DNA of 64,000 nucleotides from Acridotheres tristis (Eukaryota; Chordata; Aves; Passeriformes; Sturnidae), in contig CM072884.1 of NCBI GenBank assembly GCA_037013685.1, positions 100,234,048-100,298,047 of the forward strand. The letters run 5' to 3'. The first letter of the stretch is position 1. Every line of letters starts with the position of its first letter. Of the stretch, positions 37,131 through 48,963 are shown in pieces. The translations under genes and the position numbers were made by a program. Below the pieces are notes generated by a model. That model made no database searches. It worked only from the letters and a program-made list of their open reading frames with translations, and was not told the origin of the DNA.

Positions 37131-40100
37131 CCAACATTACCAGGGTATGGGTAATTTCTTCCTGTTTCAATATTTTCTTTAATGCTTGATAGCACTAAAT
37201 AGAGTGCAGAAGACACTTAAGTGGTGCCAGGGACTTTGCACAGGAGTCTCGTAGCCAGTTCCAAATCAATCACTGCTCTTTGCTCAGCAATGATGACTGA
37301 GTTACAGTGACTGCATGGGCTGTAAACTTAAACCTCAGTGTCCTCTTACTGCAGCTCAAATATCTTTATTCTTTCTGGCTTGAAGATGAAACTTCATGTG
37401 GAGAAGTTCAGTGACAAATTCACCACTTTAAAAGGGCATAAGTAATGCTGTTCGCTATAAACATGTTAAACTGTTACATCACTATTTGGGAAGATAGTGA
37501 TTATAGACTCAGAAGTGATCTCAGTCAATGGACAACAACTAAGAAAATAAGCAGAAATTTCTTGTCTTTATTTAAGACAAAACTTAACTTGAATCTGCGT
37601 CAGTTTATAAAGAAAGGCTGGCAGTGGGAGAAATTGTACACTGAAACAAAAAAATTCTGTAGAACTCTTCTCAAAAACGTTTGTTGCAATACTGAAATTC
37701 CTTAGCACACTGGGGAGTACTAGGGAAGATTCCTGAACATAGCTCAAGTCTTTGCAGTTAGATACAATCAGTCATTAAAGAAAAACATAGTTGCTTGGAA
37801 AGAACAGAATGACATTTTGATTGAAAATCAAAATTACAGTAGAAGCTTGCATGGCTTCCGAGCCCCTTTGCTCAGCATTCACTGAGGTCATGCTTTTAAA
37901 TATGTGTTGCTTTAGAAACTCCTGACAGAGCATAAGGTATGTTACAGCTTTTCTGCTCAAATGAACCACTTGAAAATGACATTTCATCTCCTGGAAGCAG
38001 TCATCTCACACTATCATTGCCTACATTTGGCAATAGGTTTTGAAAGATGCTTTCTGACTATCCTGTTATGTGGGTTCCTAAAACTCAAAACATGTTTGTC
38101 ACCAGACATCTATGTCTCAAGGACACAGTGGCTTGCTTCTTATAATTTTGCTTTTATTTGTTGCATTCTTACCACTTCCAAAAAAACATTAATCAAGTGA
38201 AGAGAGAGTTAATTAGCCTTGGAATTAATTTATGGGTAAGCATGTTCTTGAAAGCTCTTAAATTTCTCAGTGTAGTAGATTGACAAGAAAATAAACAGAA
38301 GCAGGAAATCAGAGACCTGCCATAGTGTATCTCTGATTTCAGTTGTAATCTTTTCATTTGAGAGAGCATGTGAGACATGCATGATTTACAAATAGTACCC
38401 TTATAAAACTGACCAGTTCTTTGGGCTATGGATTCCTGATTGTACAGCTCAGGTATTCCAGTGGAGCATTTGTATTCCAGGTACACTGCTTCTTTTTAAA
38501 ATTCTTCAAAATTCTTCTTCCCATTTCACTTCACCTCTGCCCATCTCACTTAAGACAGCAGCAGTCACATCATATATGCATGTATTCCTGGACTGTTTCC
38601 TCTACTACACTCTTTCTTTCATGGCACATTTTCAGTCTCAAGTGATTTCCTTTCATTGCTTCTGTATTTTGAACATCTTGAAAAAAGTGATGGCTGAAAG
38701 AAGGGTCAACAAGTACCTTAAAATGATAAACAGATTGGTTGCTGGCATGCCTGAGAATTTTTGGGGCTTATTTTATATTTTCCTTCTCACTGGTGCTTCT
38801 TAATTTCATACTTGAAGAAACTTGAAAGGACCTCTAGTATTAATGAAGATCATATAGAGAATGTATTTGGCAAAAACACAGTGTGATCATGCTGCATCTG
38901 TTATCTGAAGTAAAAACTGAGGTCAGAATTTTAATAAAGAATATATGAATATTTTTGCATCTACAGAATAGCACATGTCAGTTTTTAGTGCAACTGCATC
39001 AAAATTATTGCTACTGCCTACACTGACTGTGTCAGATTGCATGGTGTTCTGCCTCTATTAGGCTGGTAAGGACTATGGAAAGCAACTGCCAGCCAATACA
39101 GAAAACTAAGAATTACCTCCTAATCTTGATGATGATGATGTAGATTTGGTAAATAATAATTGGCTTTGTGTATGCTGGAGTAGGAATAAAGAAGAAATCA
39201 ATACCAAAGTATATTAAACAATTCAGCAGTAGGGTAATATTTGTCAGCTAATATTTGGTTTCAAACACAGGAACTTTCATGTGTTTTTCAAAGGAGGAAG
39301 ACAAGTATCAACCAAAGAGTCATAAGAAGGAAAACTACTGACCTGGAAAAGAAAGCAGTTTGGATAGAAGGGGTGTGAGTTGAGGCACAGGCTTTCCTCA
39401 ATCTGTAGTCTGCAATGTAGGTAGAAATCACATCTTGATGGAAGGCCCAGTTTCTCATTAAGCAAAACCTTTAAAAAAGTGAAGCAAAGTACCACTGCCC
39501 ACTCTGGAGATGCTCTTCGTGAGCCATTATTTTCAGATAAGACCATCACTACCCATGCTCAGTTTATTGCCTGGTTTTGATATTTGAATGATGGAGAACT
39601 AGAGCTGGAAAGAAATTATCTCTGGCTATGAAATCACATTAACCTTGACAATATATTTGAAAGTTGTAAATGAAAATGTTCCTCTGACTGATGTAGAAAA
39701 GCCATTGCTCAAAGTGTCTGACTAAAGTGCTAGTATTTTCCGATAAACCTAGCTCGGAATTATACATGTATCTTGCACATGACAATGTGGACTATTGAAT
39801 AGTTTCTCTTCTCTAGTAAAGATGCAAAAAAAAGAGATGTTTCTCCTAGGATACACTGGAGCTATTCTGTCCAACCAAAAAAAACCTTTCTCAAGGCTTT
39901 TGAAAATTGGATAGAGGAGGATCATTACTTTGCCTTGACTACATGCAACAGGGAACTGAGTTCCTGAAGTGAAAGGAAATCTCCAGAGCAATTGTCTTGA
40001 AATCAGCTGTCAGACTCTTAAGATTTAGTTTATAAGAGCCTGCCCATACAATGAGAAAGAATTCTGTTACTCTGATCATCTGATCTGTTATCAGCAGAGC

Positions 40101-40968
40101 TCAGGATAAATGCAGCGTTCTTGATGGGACTTGTACTAATGACAAGTATGAAAGAAATATGCTATATTCCAAATATTTTGATTTTTCTTTGACTTGATAA
40201 ATGACCCCTCAAGAGTTATTTCTGTTATTCATTAATGCATTGTTACCCAAACCAAACTTTCCTATGAATGTTTGTATATTTTGTAACCATGATAGTGTCT
40301 ATATTCTACCTTGACTACTATCTTGAGACCACAAATGTTTTATGCCAATGAGACAGATCCTTTTTTTAATATAAATCAGCTTTTAGAACACACTAAAAAG
40401 CCAGAAGAATGCCAATAGAATTTTCATCTTGTTGACATTTGAAATTCTCCTGGAATTGTACCCTCTCACTGACAGGCAGCTGCATTGTGTAGCCATTGTC
40501 TGGAAAATTTTCTCCAAGCTCTGTTCCAAATACCATACTGTGATTTAATTTTAAAACCAGAAATGCAAGTCTCAGTATGCAGACACTCAGATAACAGCAA
40601 AGGCAGAGTCCTCAGCATATTTCCTAGGGTATGGAAACATAATTTGAGAAAGTGAACTTGAAGAACTTGGATGAAGAGCACAGGTAACCTCTCCATGTAG
40701 ATAGTGAGGATCTATTAAATTCTCTCTCCCAGCCTGTCCTGGTGACACCTGGGGGAGGGCAGAGTCAAGAGGTTTTTCTCTATGAGAACTTCCCCTGTGA
40801 GTTGATGGGACCAATTGAAGACTGGTTTGGTTATTGAGAGCCTGAGGAACCAATTGGAGAAAGTTAGTTCACTCCGTGAAAACACATTTTGAAGGTGGTA
40901 ACCCAGAAAAAAGCACTTTCTCTTCAGCAGCAGTGCAGGTAACAGGGCCCGGCCTGGCTCCACTGCAG
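37131..40968. other. noncoding single-copy DNA
   Basis: No supported gene. AT-rich, with a short GAT run near 39129 and small frames on both strands lacking features. Confidence 0.5.
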
Positions 40969-41655
40969 GGCTGTGGGCCTGGCAGGGGGCAGGGCCGGGC
41001 CCCTGTCTGGGGAGCTGACATGGAGGAGGGATGGCCATGGGCAGGGCCAGGGCCCCTGTCTGGGGAGCTGGCATGGAGGAGGGATGGCCATGGGCAGGGC
41101 CAGGGCCCCTGTCTGGGGAGCTGGCATGGAGGAGGGATGGCTGTGGGCAGGGCCGGGCCCCTGTCTGGGGAGCTGGCATGGAGGAGGGATGGCCATGGGC
41201 AGGGCCAGGGCCCCTGTCTGGGGAGCTGGCATGGAGGAGGGATGGCCATGGGCAGGGCCAGGGCCCCTGTCTGGGGAGCTGGCATGGAGGAGGGATGGCC
41301 ATGGGCAGGGCCAGGGCTCCTGTCTGGGGAGCTGGCATGGAGGAGGGATGGCCATGGGCAGGGCCAGGGCTCCTGTCTGGGGAGCTGGCATGGAGGAGGG
41401 ATGGCCATGGGCAGGCCAGGGCTCCTGTCTGGGGAGCTGGCATGGAGGAGGGATGGCTGTGGGCAGGGCCAGGGCTCCTGTCTGGGGAGCTGGCATGGAG
41501 GAGGGATGGCTGTGGGCAGGGCCGGGCCCCTGTCTGGGGAGCTGGCATGGAGGAGGGATGGCCATGGGCAGGCCAGGGGCCCTGTCTGGGGAGCTGGCAT
41601 GGAGGAGGGATGGCCATGGGCAGGCCAGGGCCCCTGTCTGGGGAGCTGGCATGGC
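40969..41655. repeat. GC-rich minisatellite, 52-53 bp unit
   Basis: The marker CTGTCTGGGGAGCTG begins at 41003, 41056, 41109, 41161, 41214, 41267, 41320, 41373, 41425, 41478, 41530, 41582 and 41634: 12 full periods (seven of 53 bp, five of 52 bp) plus a partial last copy and a degenerate start. The unit is about 72% GC and about half G on the plus strand. Copies differ by a few markers: GGCCATGGGC or GGCTGTGGGC, GGGCCC or GGGCTC, GCAGGGCC or GCAGGCC. Neighbouring copies share variants, which points to local unit duplication. The unit holds no stop codon on either strand and its length is not a multiple of three, so all six frames stay open across the array. The proline- or glycine-rich frames here (up to 356 codons) are artefacts. 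Confidence 0.97.
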
Positions 41656-43084
41656 CCGGCAGGGAGGAGCAGTGGCCATCAACAGTGGGTGCTGTAGCTG
41701 AGACCAAGGGAGGCTGATTGAGATCCCAACCATTCCCCCTCCTCCCCCTTTCCAGTGCAGCCTGAGTCTCCTGAGATCCTGGCACAGCTCCAGCATTGCA
41801 GCCTTGTGTTCCCTGTGTGAAATCTTAACTCTTTAGTGCTCAAATAAGACTTGCAGACCTTTGATCTTCCTTTGAATATGAGAGGGGAAAAAAGAAAATA
41901 CTCCAAAGTCAGCAAAGCAAGAGCTAAGTTTCTTTAGATGGAAAAAAAATAAGGAAATGCTGTGAAGATAACTAAAAATTCTTTTGTAAAGTTGTAAGAA
42001 TGAACTAATATTGCACTAAAAATTTCTATAAACCATGGAGAAAAACATCGGGGAGTTAGAGTGTTCCATTTGATAAATCATTGACCAAAAGCACCTATGT
42101 TAAAGATTCTTTGCCCCAAGGGAAAAAGGAGATGTCTGTTTCTGGAAATGAAGCATGAACAGAGAGAAATAAAGAGAATTTTTGGTTTAAAACAGTTCAT
42201 TTTTAAAAGTAAACCCATGAGTTACCCCATGAGTTTAACATAACCCATAAACACAGCTTTAAGAATGCTGTGAAAATGGGAAAAGCTTCACGATTTGCAA
42301 GTTTTTTCCCAGGCAGATGCAAATCGTGAAAATGAAGCCACGAAAAAACTGCTTTTTTTTTCCTTCCTTGTAAAAAAATCCCTATAGCCTAACAAGAAAA
42401 ATCATCTCTCTCTAAAGTAAATTAGAAAGGACTATTTAAGAACCTACTGAAATAGTTTTTTTGTATGTTTGTTTTGTTGTTATGAAGGTTAGAATGAGAA
42501 GAAAAGGAAATGGTCCAAAGATCTTATTCTATATTGTTTTTGTTCCTTTCTCTAGTTATTAAATTTCTTTTTATCCCATTTTAAGTTTTAGACCTGCCTT
42601 GCTTTTGCCCCTAGTTCTGTCTCACAACAAAAAAAAAGTATATTTAAATGAGCAAATCAAAACTATAACATTATTTAATATATTGACCAAAAAAATCAAT
42701 TAAACTAAAACACAGGCTTTGCTTATTAACTTTCCTTTGAGGCTGTTGTGCAGGTGTTTGGAAAGCAGTACCACTTTCTTTCAGGAAAAAATTTCCTTTG
42801 TGGCACTACGGACACCTTGCCTTTCCTCAGGTGCTCTGTGTTCGAAAAAAGCAGAAGGGTTGACAAAACCAGAGATACTGCATTTGCTGCTGGGTAATTG
42901 CTTGGTTTCCTTAACAATCCTGGTCTGGGAGTCAGCTGGATGGACAAATGATTGTGTCCATGCAGGGCTTGGTTTGAGACAAAAGGAAACCTGGGAAGGC
43001 AGAAGATAAAAGAACATGAGCTAAGGGAATTGGTGCCCTGCTTGTGCTTGTAGTAAAAGAGGGCAGAATTTACCACATCTCCTG
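41656..43084. other. noncoding DNA between minisatellite and LTR
   Basis: AT-rich to about 42720, with a hairpin at 42287-42330. The part 42720-43084 is more mixed and could belong to the retroviral insertion to its right, but I could not recognise internal retroviral sequence. Confidence 0.4.
42287..42330. repeat. 13-bp perfect hairpin-forming inverted repeat
   Basis: TTCACGATTTGCA (42287-42299) pairs exactly with TGCAAATCGTGAA (42318-42330) around an 18-nt loop. With a 3-nt bulge the stem can extend by a GC/AT block outside. Each arm holds an octamer-like ATTTGCA and a CpG. It may be a paired binding site or an RNA hairpin if transcribed. Confidence 0.6.
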
Positions 43085-43611
43085 TCGTGGAGGGCCCTGG
43101 GGCGGTGGTGGAGAGCTGTGACCTTCTAGGGAAGTGTCCTGGGGAGGACGTCCTCAAGGCACAGGCACGTCCTCCGTGCTCACTCCTGGGTGGAGAGGGA
43201 TGATTTCAGCTCTTTGTGAACTCTCCGCTTCGGCCATGAAGGAGGAAGAGACGGGAGCCGCGTGTGGTGATCCAAGGCAAAGCTTTATTCTTCTTCCTTG
43301 AAGGGCTCCAGGGATGAACTGGCTCAAGGGACTGAGGGAGCAGGGTTGATACAGGAGAGCCGAGGATGTGGGGGTAGAGCAGCAAACAAATTATCTGAGG
43401 GCTCAGGGGAGGTACAAAGGGGGAAGGGCCAATGGGGTACAGGTAATTTACATGAAACAGGGAGGCATGCTGGGAGCAACCTTTTTGTAACTGTTATGAC
43501 GAGGGAGTGCCTAAGGGTATTACTTCCAGGGGAAAGAGACAGACTCTTTTGCTAAGAGGCTTTCAGCCTCTATAATCTCTCACTTAAAGGAAAAGATTCT
43601 GCAGCATCACA
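43085..43611 (-). mobile_element. solo LTR of an avian endogenous retrovirus
   Basis: Read on the minus strand, a polyadenylation signal AATAAA (43284-43289) runs directly into GCTTTGCCTTGGATCACC, as in avian class II ERV LTRs where R passes into U5. It is followed by CpG-rich U5-like sequence. Upstream in U3 is an inverted CCAAT box (ATTGG, 43429-43433). The likely 5' end is TGTGATGCTGCAG at 43611. The 3' end is uncertain; about 43085 is where CpG-rich sequence stops, and I could not confirm a target-site duplication. No gag, pol or env sequence was recognised on either side, so this is probably a solo LTR left by recombination. Retained CpGs (about 11 between 43085 and 43262) suggest a fairly recent insertion. 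Exact family is unverified. Confidence 0.65.
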
Positions 43612-46600
43612 TTTGAGGGCAAGAAGAAATAAACAGAAAAAACATAGTAAACAAAACCAGAATATGTGTTCTCATCCATGTATTACTTATATTACTATGC
43701 ATATAATTACAGTAAACATGTTGATATCTATTGCAAACAGAACCTCATTACTGTGAAAGGAGACAGTGGGAAAAAATTAGATAAGTCTGAAAAACATAAT
43801 ACTGAAAAACAGAGCTAAAACTTCTCCTACAGAGTAAAGGTAAAGGTGTAAGAGTAGATAAATTTTCCATAGTTCTTCAGTAAATGGAGGGAATTCGTGT
43901 GTCAAAAATAATTAAACCAGTCAATATTTCACAGCCACAGTGTCTGAGTTACTCTTCTTTTTCTGTTTCTAAATTTCAAAGCAGCAGCATCCTTTCTTTG
44001 CCTGCACAGCATACTGCTTCCAGATGGGTGACTTATGTAACTCTGCAAGAGACACCAAGTCGAAGTCTGAGGCATGCAGAGGAAATGCAAGAAGAAACTG
44101 AGACCATAAGAGGAGAGGAAGTGTCAGGGTAGCCAATCCTCAGCCCCTCATTCCCTTCCTACCCCTATAAGAATGGGCAGAGCTGGGAGACAGGAAAGTT
44201 TGATGGACTCCATCAAACTCACACATTTCTAACTGCTTAAGTTTCTCTTCTTTCTATGCTAATATCACTGTAACAGTGCAACTCTTCTAGAATATGAGGT
44301 ATCCTTAAGCGTGTTTCTTATTTTCTTTCATCTTATTCCTGCCCTTTTGCATCCTTATGATGTACCTTTGTGATTTATGCCTCCATAGTCTTCCCTCTGT
44401 TTATATCTCCTACTCCTTTGTCTCTGTCGGAAGTGTGCAGGGATGGAAGAATAGAAGTACACTGTTTCAAATGCAACTTCATATCTTCATTTTTCTCCAC
44501 TGCTCTAATGATGTTTATTACTGGGAGCTTCCCAGCTGTGGTACTTTCGTTACCTTCTCCATTCAAGGAGGCAATAACTTGTGCAGCCCAGTGTCAGCTC
44601 CATGGTAGCTGACTAAAATACTGCCTGGATGCTGACAAAAAGGGAGCGAAACCCTTTCCAAATGATTTGCTCTCTTGGCTATGGTCCTTCATCATTGTTT
44701 TCTACACGATGCACAGTACTTTAATGCCTGTGATAAGAAATCAGGGAATCCTACAGAGTGACAATTTTCTTCAGTCTCCAGTTCCTCGCTTACACTATTG
44801 GTTCACAACAAGCAAAACTGGAACTTATCACTTACACTGAGAGACAAGAAAATATGTCTTCTGCAGCTTGAATCTTTCATTGAGCTCTATCCCATCTGTC
44901 AATGTCTCTTTGATGTGCAGATACAAGCATTTGAAATTCCCTTTGTCTCAGACAATAATAATACTCACTGCCTTAGCTATAGCAATAGAAGTTCCTCTTT
45001 GCTGATACAAGGCAACACACATTTAGCTGACTACATGTTGGGACCTCCACAGTATTTACAGCATCCATGCTTTCCAAGATCTCAGTCTACATGTCTCAGA
45101 ATCCACACTCAGTGTTTATGACTGTGATGAAACATATGCTTGTTCAAACAAGTTTATCCTATTGGTCTATTCAAGGTCGGCAGAGACACACTAGTTTGTG
45201 CAACTGCTACATCATAGCATTATTTACCACTGTTTATATGAAAATACTTGTCAACTTACTTTATGTACTTTGTCTAGATTTGCAAGATAAGGAATCTTTC
45301 TGCCCACTAAAATAATCTATTTATTTCCTGTGCCCCTGTCAATATAATCATCAACTTTTAATTCCCTTAGTATGACACATTTTTCTGGAATTCCATCACA
45401 TGAAATGGAGTGTATATTCAGGGGTGAGCTGCCAACATTTTTTATAATCTGCCTTTCTAGGTAAATGAAAGCTTTGTCTCCCAAAGCAATCAGTCATGTA
45501 CCACTGGGCTTTGTCCCATCATCTGGCACCATCATCACTCTCTACCTCTGACATGAAATAGTTTTGCATTTGCAAGTCCCTAAATGGACAGGATGAAATC
45601 TTTGTCTCATATTCCTGTGTTTATTCTAGAGCAACTTGCCCAGATGAGGACAAGCACTCATCACTCATGTAACCAGTTTCTTTCAAGTCAATCTGACACC
45701 CAGAAAAACAAGAAGCTCTGAGAGGCTGTCATAGGCTGCGGTCAGCAGTAATAGCAGCTTGCTTATTTATAGTACTTTTCATCCAGAAGAACTCTGAATG
45801 CAAACATGAAGACAAAATTAAGAAAGTACAAAGTAAGGGAAAAGCATTGATTGAGTAGTGGAGACGCCAGCCTGTGTCTAAGGAATGAGGGGCAGCACTA
45901 ATTATAAATGTATTTGCTTTTATTGTCGTGTTTTAGAACTTTAATGGTCATCTAATGTATTTTTTATGAGATGAATATATTTCTTTCAAAACCTCAGGAA
46001 CGTGTGCAGCTGCTTTTAATTTCAATGAGAGTTGTAAAAGCTCATTAGCCTCTAGATTTGTCCTTCAAATGTATTTAATTAAATATATAAAGAAGACAAC
46101 CAGAAAGCCTGAAGTGGCTGAGACACACCAAACCATCTTTCCTGCTCTATCCTAAGAATAATCATGAGTTGGTCAATTATCACTTTGAATTCAACTAATT
46201 GCACAACTTCCTGGGTTTAAGTGGGCTGCAGATCGTGTGTCCCACTTTCACATCTCCTACAATGATCCTTTGCCTACACAGTGGTGGAACAGAAGCAGCA
46301 CTGCCACAGATATTTCAGCGTTAGCTCTGAACAGACAAATGGTAACAGAATGTTTGTGGCAGCTTCACGATTTCTTTGAACCACCTTTATCCCAGCACAT
46401 GAAAATAACCCAAATTTTCAGCTGACAGACAAAGTACTAATCCATTCCGTGCCTCACATTTTACAGACATTACATAATTTTCTGGCACTCAGCCACAAAA
46501 ATTCTCATTTGAAGGAATATTTTGTGGAATGACAACATCCAGAAGCAGGGCTTGCAGGACTTGAAGTGACCAGCCTTTCTGGAGCCCCCAACCTTGTCCC

Positions 46601-48905
46601 AGCTAAGAATGCTGGGAAAATTGTTATTTTATAGTCATGGAGAACTTAGTAAGCTTTCTGTAATGGAAATGGAAACACAGTGTCCCTGCCCTAAATAACT
46701 CACTTCAGTTGTAATGCCATGAAGGAAGATGGGTATCAAACCAGAATAGAACAAGGAGTTTTTGGGAGGAAGCACATACTGGTTTTGACAAAGTTATGCA
46801 GAAACTGAGGAAGTATGAAGCCATATTCAGAAGAACATCAGTCACTTAGCAAAGGCCTCGCATATTAGGGGACAGACAGAAGAAAGAGATTTCTAGGAAA
46901 ACTGTAAAAGCAGAATTTTTCCCCTCCCAGTTTTCTTGGGGGCTTGAAATGAAAGTGGATCAATATGGAAAAAGCATGACAGAATAGAGAAGCACACTGC
47001 CTTGCACAGGATGTTCTGAGCATGGGGCAGAGCATGGAGGAAGCAGGCTGGTGGGGGAGCTGCAGCTGCAGGTGTGAGCCAGGGTCTTGCAGCAGGCCTG
47101 CCTGGGTAGGGCATGACAGCTCCCAGGGTTTCCAGGAATATCAGGAACAGGTGAAATGGCACAGCAGGACCTGGGGATTATTAATTATTACAGAGAGGTG
47201 CTGGAAGTGGTCACAAGACATAAGATGTGACGAGGTGGAGAGGGGAGAGAAAATTGGGGAGGGCAGACAAAATAAAGATTTCACAGTAGCATGTCACAGA
47301 TAACGTGGCATCTTCCAACCTATTTGGGCATCTGGACCTAGCTGTCCAAACCTGTTCCTGTTTTACTTAATTTACTTTTCCTGTTCTTGTGGCATTTGCC
47401 TTCATTCTCTTCTTTACCATCACCTTTAAGGTACTGCTGCAAGAATGTTTTCCACCTGCACACACTGTGAGATAAAGAAGTTTTCCTGATTTTGCATTTA
47501 ATTTGATGTCTGCAAGCCTCACCAGAAAAATTTTCCCTCAGTTCTTTACTTCACATCTTAGTTTTTTCTTCATCTGTTGTTAATTTTACTGATACTATTT
47601 TGCTCTCGAGCTCACTGAAAACCATTTCCAGGAGACAATACAGAAAATTCAGCATTTTGTTTCATCTGGGATTTATTCAATGGATTCTGATTTCCCTTTG
47701 CTGGGAAATAGCTGTTTCAGAAGACTGCTGCTTAATATATAATAGTCAAGAGATATAAAAGTAAAATAAAAAAAATATTTGGAGTAAGTAAAATAAAAAT
47801 ACACATCATATTCAGAATAGGTAGAAAGCTTCCTACTCATTTGCCCCAAGCATAGGGGAAAAATGCAGGAGTTATTTCCTGGGAGATCACCATGAGCTGT
47901 GCAAATCAGAACACTGTTTTGTGCATTGTAGGGTAGCTTTTCAGGATGGAAACACCAGACAGAAATAATTTCCTAAGAGTGCTGTAGTTGATGGTGGATA
48001 AACAGGAGACACTCAGAGCTGAACTAGCAATGAACTCTTCTCTAGGATGGCAGGGCTGGCAAGATGTCAAAGCCCATTATCCCCTCTGGAAAAGCAGAGG
48101 GAGATACCAAAGCAGACAGACGCTCCCGTAATGCCTTGTCTAAACTACATTATTGATCTCTGTCAAGATCCTCTGCCTCCCTCTGTGTCTGGCCTGAATG
48201 AGGCAAAGCTGCAATGAGCAATCCAAAGCACTCAAATTACAAGAAGAGCAGTATTGATAAAAAAGCCATTTTTGGCTTTTTACCTTAGATGGAACTGTGA
48301 TAGAAATCTCACGGGTTAGGCTGTGCAGCCCAGTGAGCAGATCATGAGTGGAACACTGAAAGTGATAAATTCCTACATGTGCAGGCAGATTTTCAAAGGC
48401 ACTGCTTGAACTGAGATGTTTTTGCTCAGCCTTGAGGTTCCTATATCTAGACCCAGAGTTTTTGCTTCTCTGAGAACTTGAGACTTCCACTGATCTCTCT
48501 GAGTCAGGAACCAGCAGTTGTTCTGAAAATCTACCCTGAGGTGAAATTTAGACCTGCTGTAGTTAAAAGGAACTTTTCCAAGATTTTATCTGATGTAACT
48601 AATTCTGAATACTCAATAATTAAGTGCTTAAAATAAGATGAATGTATTTCCTGGTAGGCAAAGCGGAGAAAACTTCTAGCCACTTCTGTAAACTGTATTA
48701 CAATATCTGAAAAGCAGCGTCTGCATGATCAGGAAAAAAAAAGAAAAAAGCAATATCAGTGAAATCTTCAAAAACTCACAAGAAGGATTCCTAAAACTTG
48801 TCTTATATGCCTTTACTTTAATTTAGATTTCAGTTGCGTCCCTCGAAAGGAAAATTTTAATTTTTTTTATTTATTTACATAAATTAAAGTTGTTAATACT
48901 GACGG
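43612..48905. other. noncoding single-copy DNA
   Basis: No supported gene. Small frames around 44350-45315 and 47022-47303 lack features. The segment 46970-47290 is GC-richer with an AATAAA near its right end, but no other transcription signals were recognised. A 9-bp A/T-tailed hairpin at 48260-48281 has no known meaning in this setting. Confidence 0.5.
45895..46120. promoter_or_regulatory. possible conserved noncoding element
   Basis: Complex AT-rich segment with CACTAATTATAAATG, CTTTTAATTTCAATG and GTATTTAATTAAATA cores and an E-box-like CAGCTG in GTGCAGCTGCTTTTAAT. It has the look of a vertebrate conserved noncoding element. Only motif density supports this. Confidence 0.22.
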
Positions 48906-48963
48906 TGAGGCCTGGGCCCTGGGGCACATGGCACATGTGGGCTGCCAAAAGGGCCAGGCCTCA
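48906..48963. repeat. GC-rich long hairpin, 58 nt
   Basis: TGAGGCCTGGGCCC (48906-48919) pairs with GGGCCAGGCCTCA (48951-48963): 13 base pairs with one bulged G. Inside, TGG (48920-48922) can pair with CCA (48945-48947). CACATG (48925-48930) can pair with CATGTG (48934-48939) across a 3-nt loop. The whole forms a nearly continuous stem-loop the size of a small pre-miRNA, in AT-rich surroundings. It could instead be a piece of an unrecognised repeat. Confidence 0.6.

Noticed and set aside
40969..41655. CRISPR-like array
   Set aside because: The copies are directly abutting tandem units with no unique spacers, in a vertebrate genome.
40715..41796. Long Pro-rich (minus) and Gly-rich (plus) open frames, up to 356 codons
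   Set aside because: They exist in all six frames because the minisatellite unit lacks stops on both strands; no codon bias or flanking gene signals.
42726..43157. 143-codon minus-strand frame
   Set aside because: Runs into the LTR region and shows no recognisable retroviral or cellular protein feature.
48260..48281. 9-bp hairpin with T-rich end resembling a bacterial terminator
   Set aside because: The window is from a vertebrate, so intrinsic terminators do not apply; A/T-rich hairpins of this size are common.
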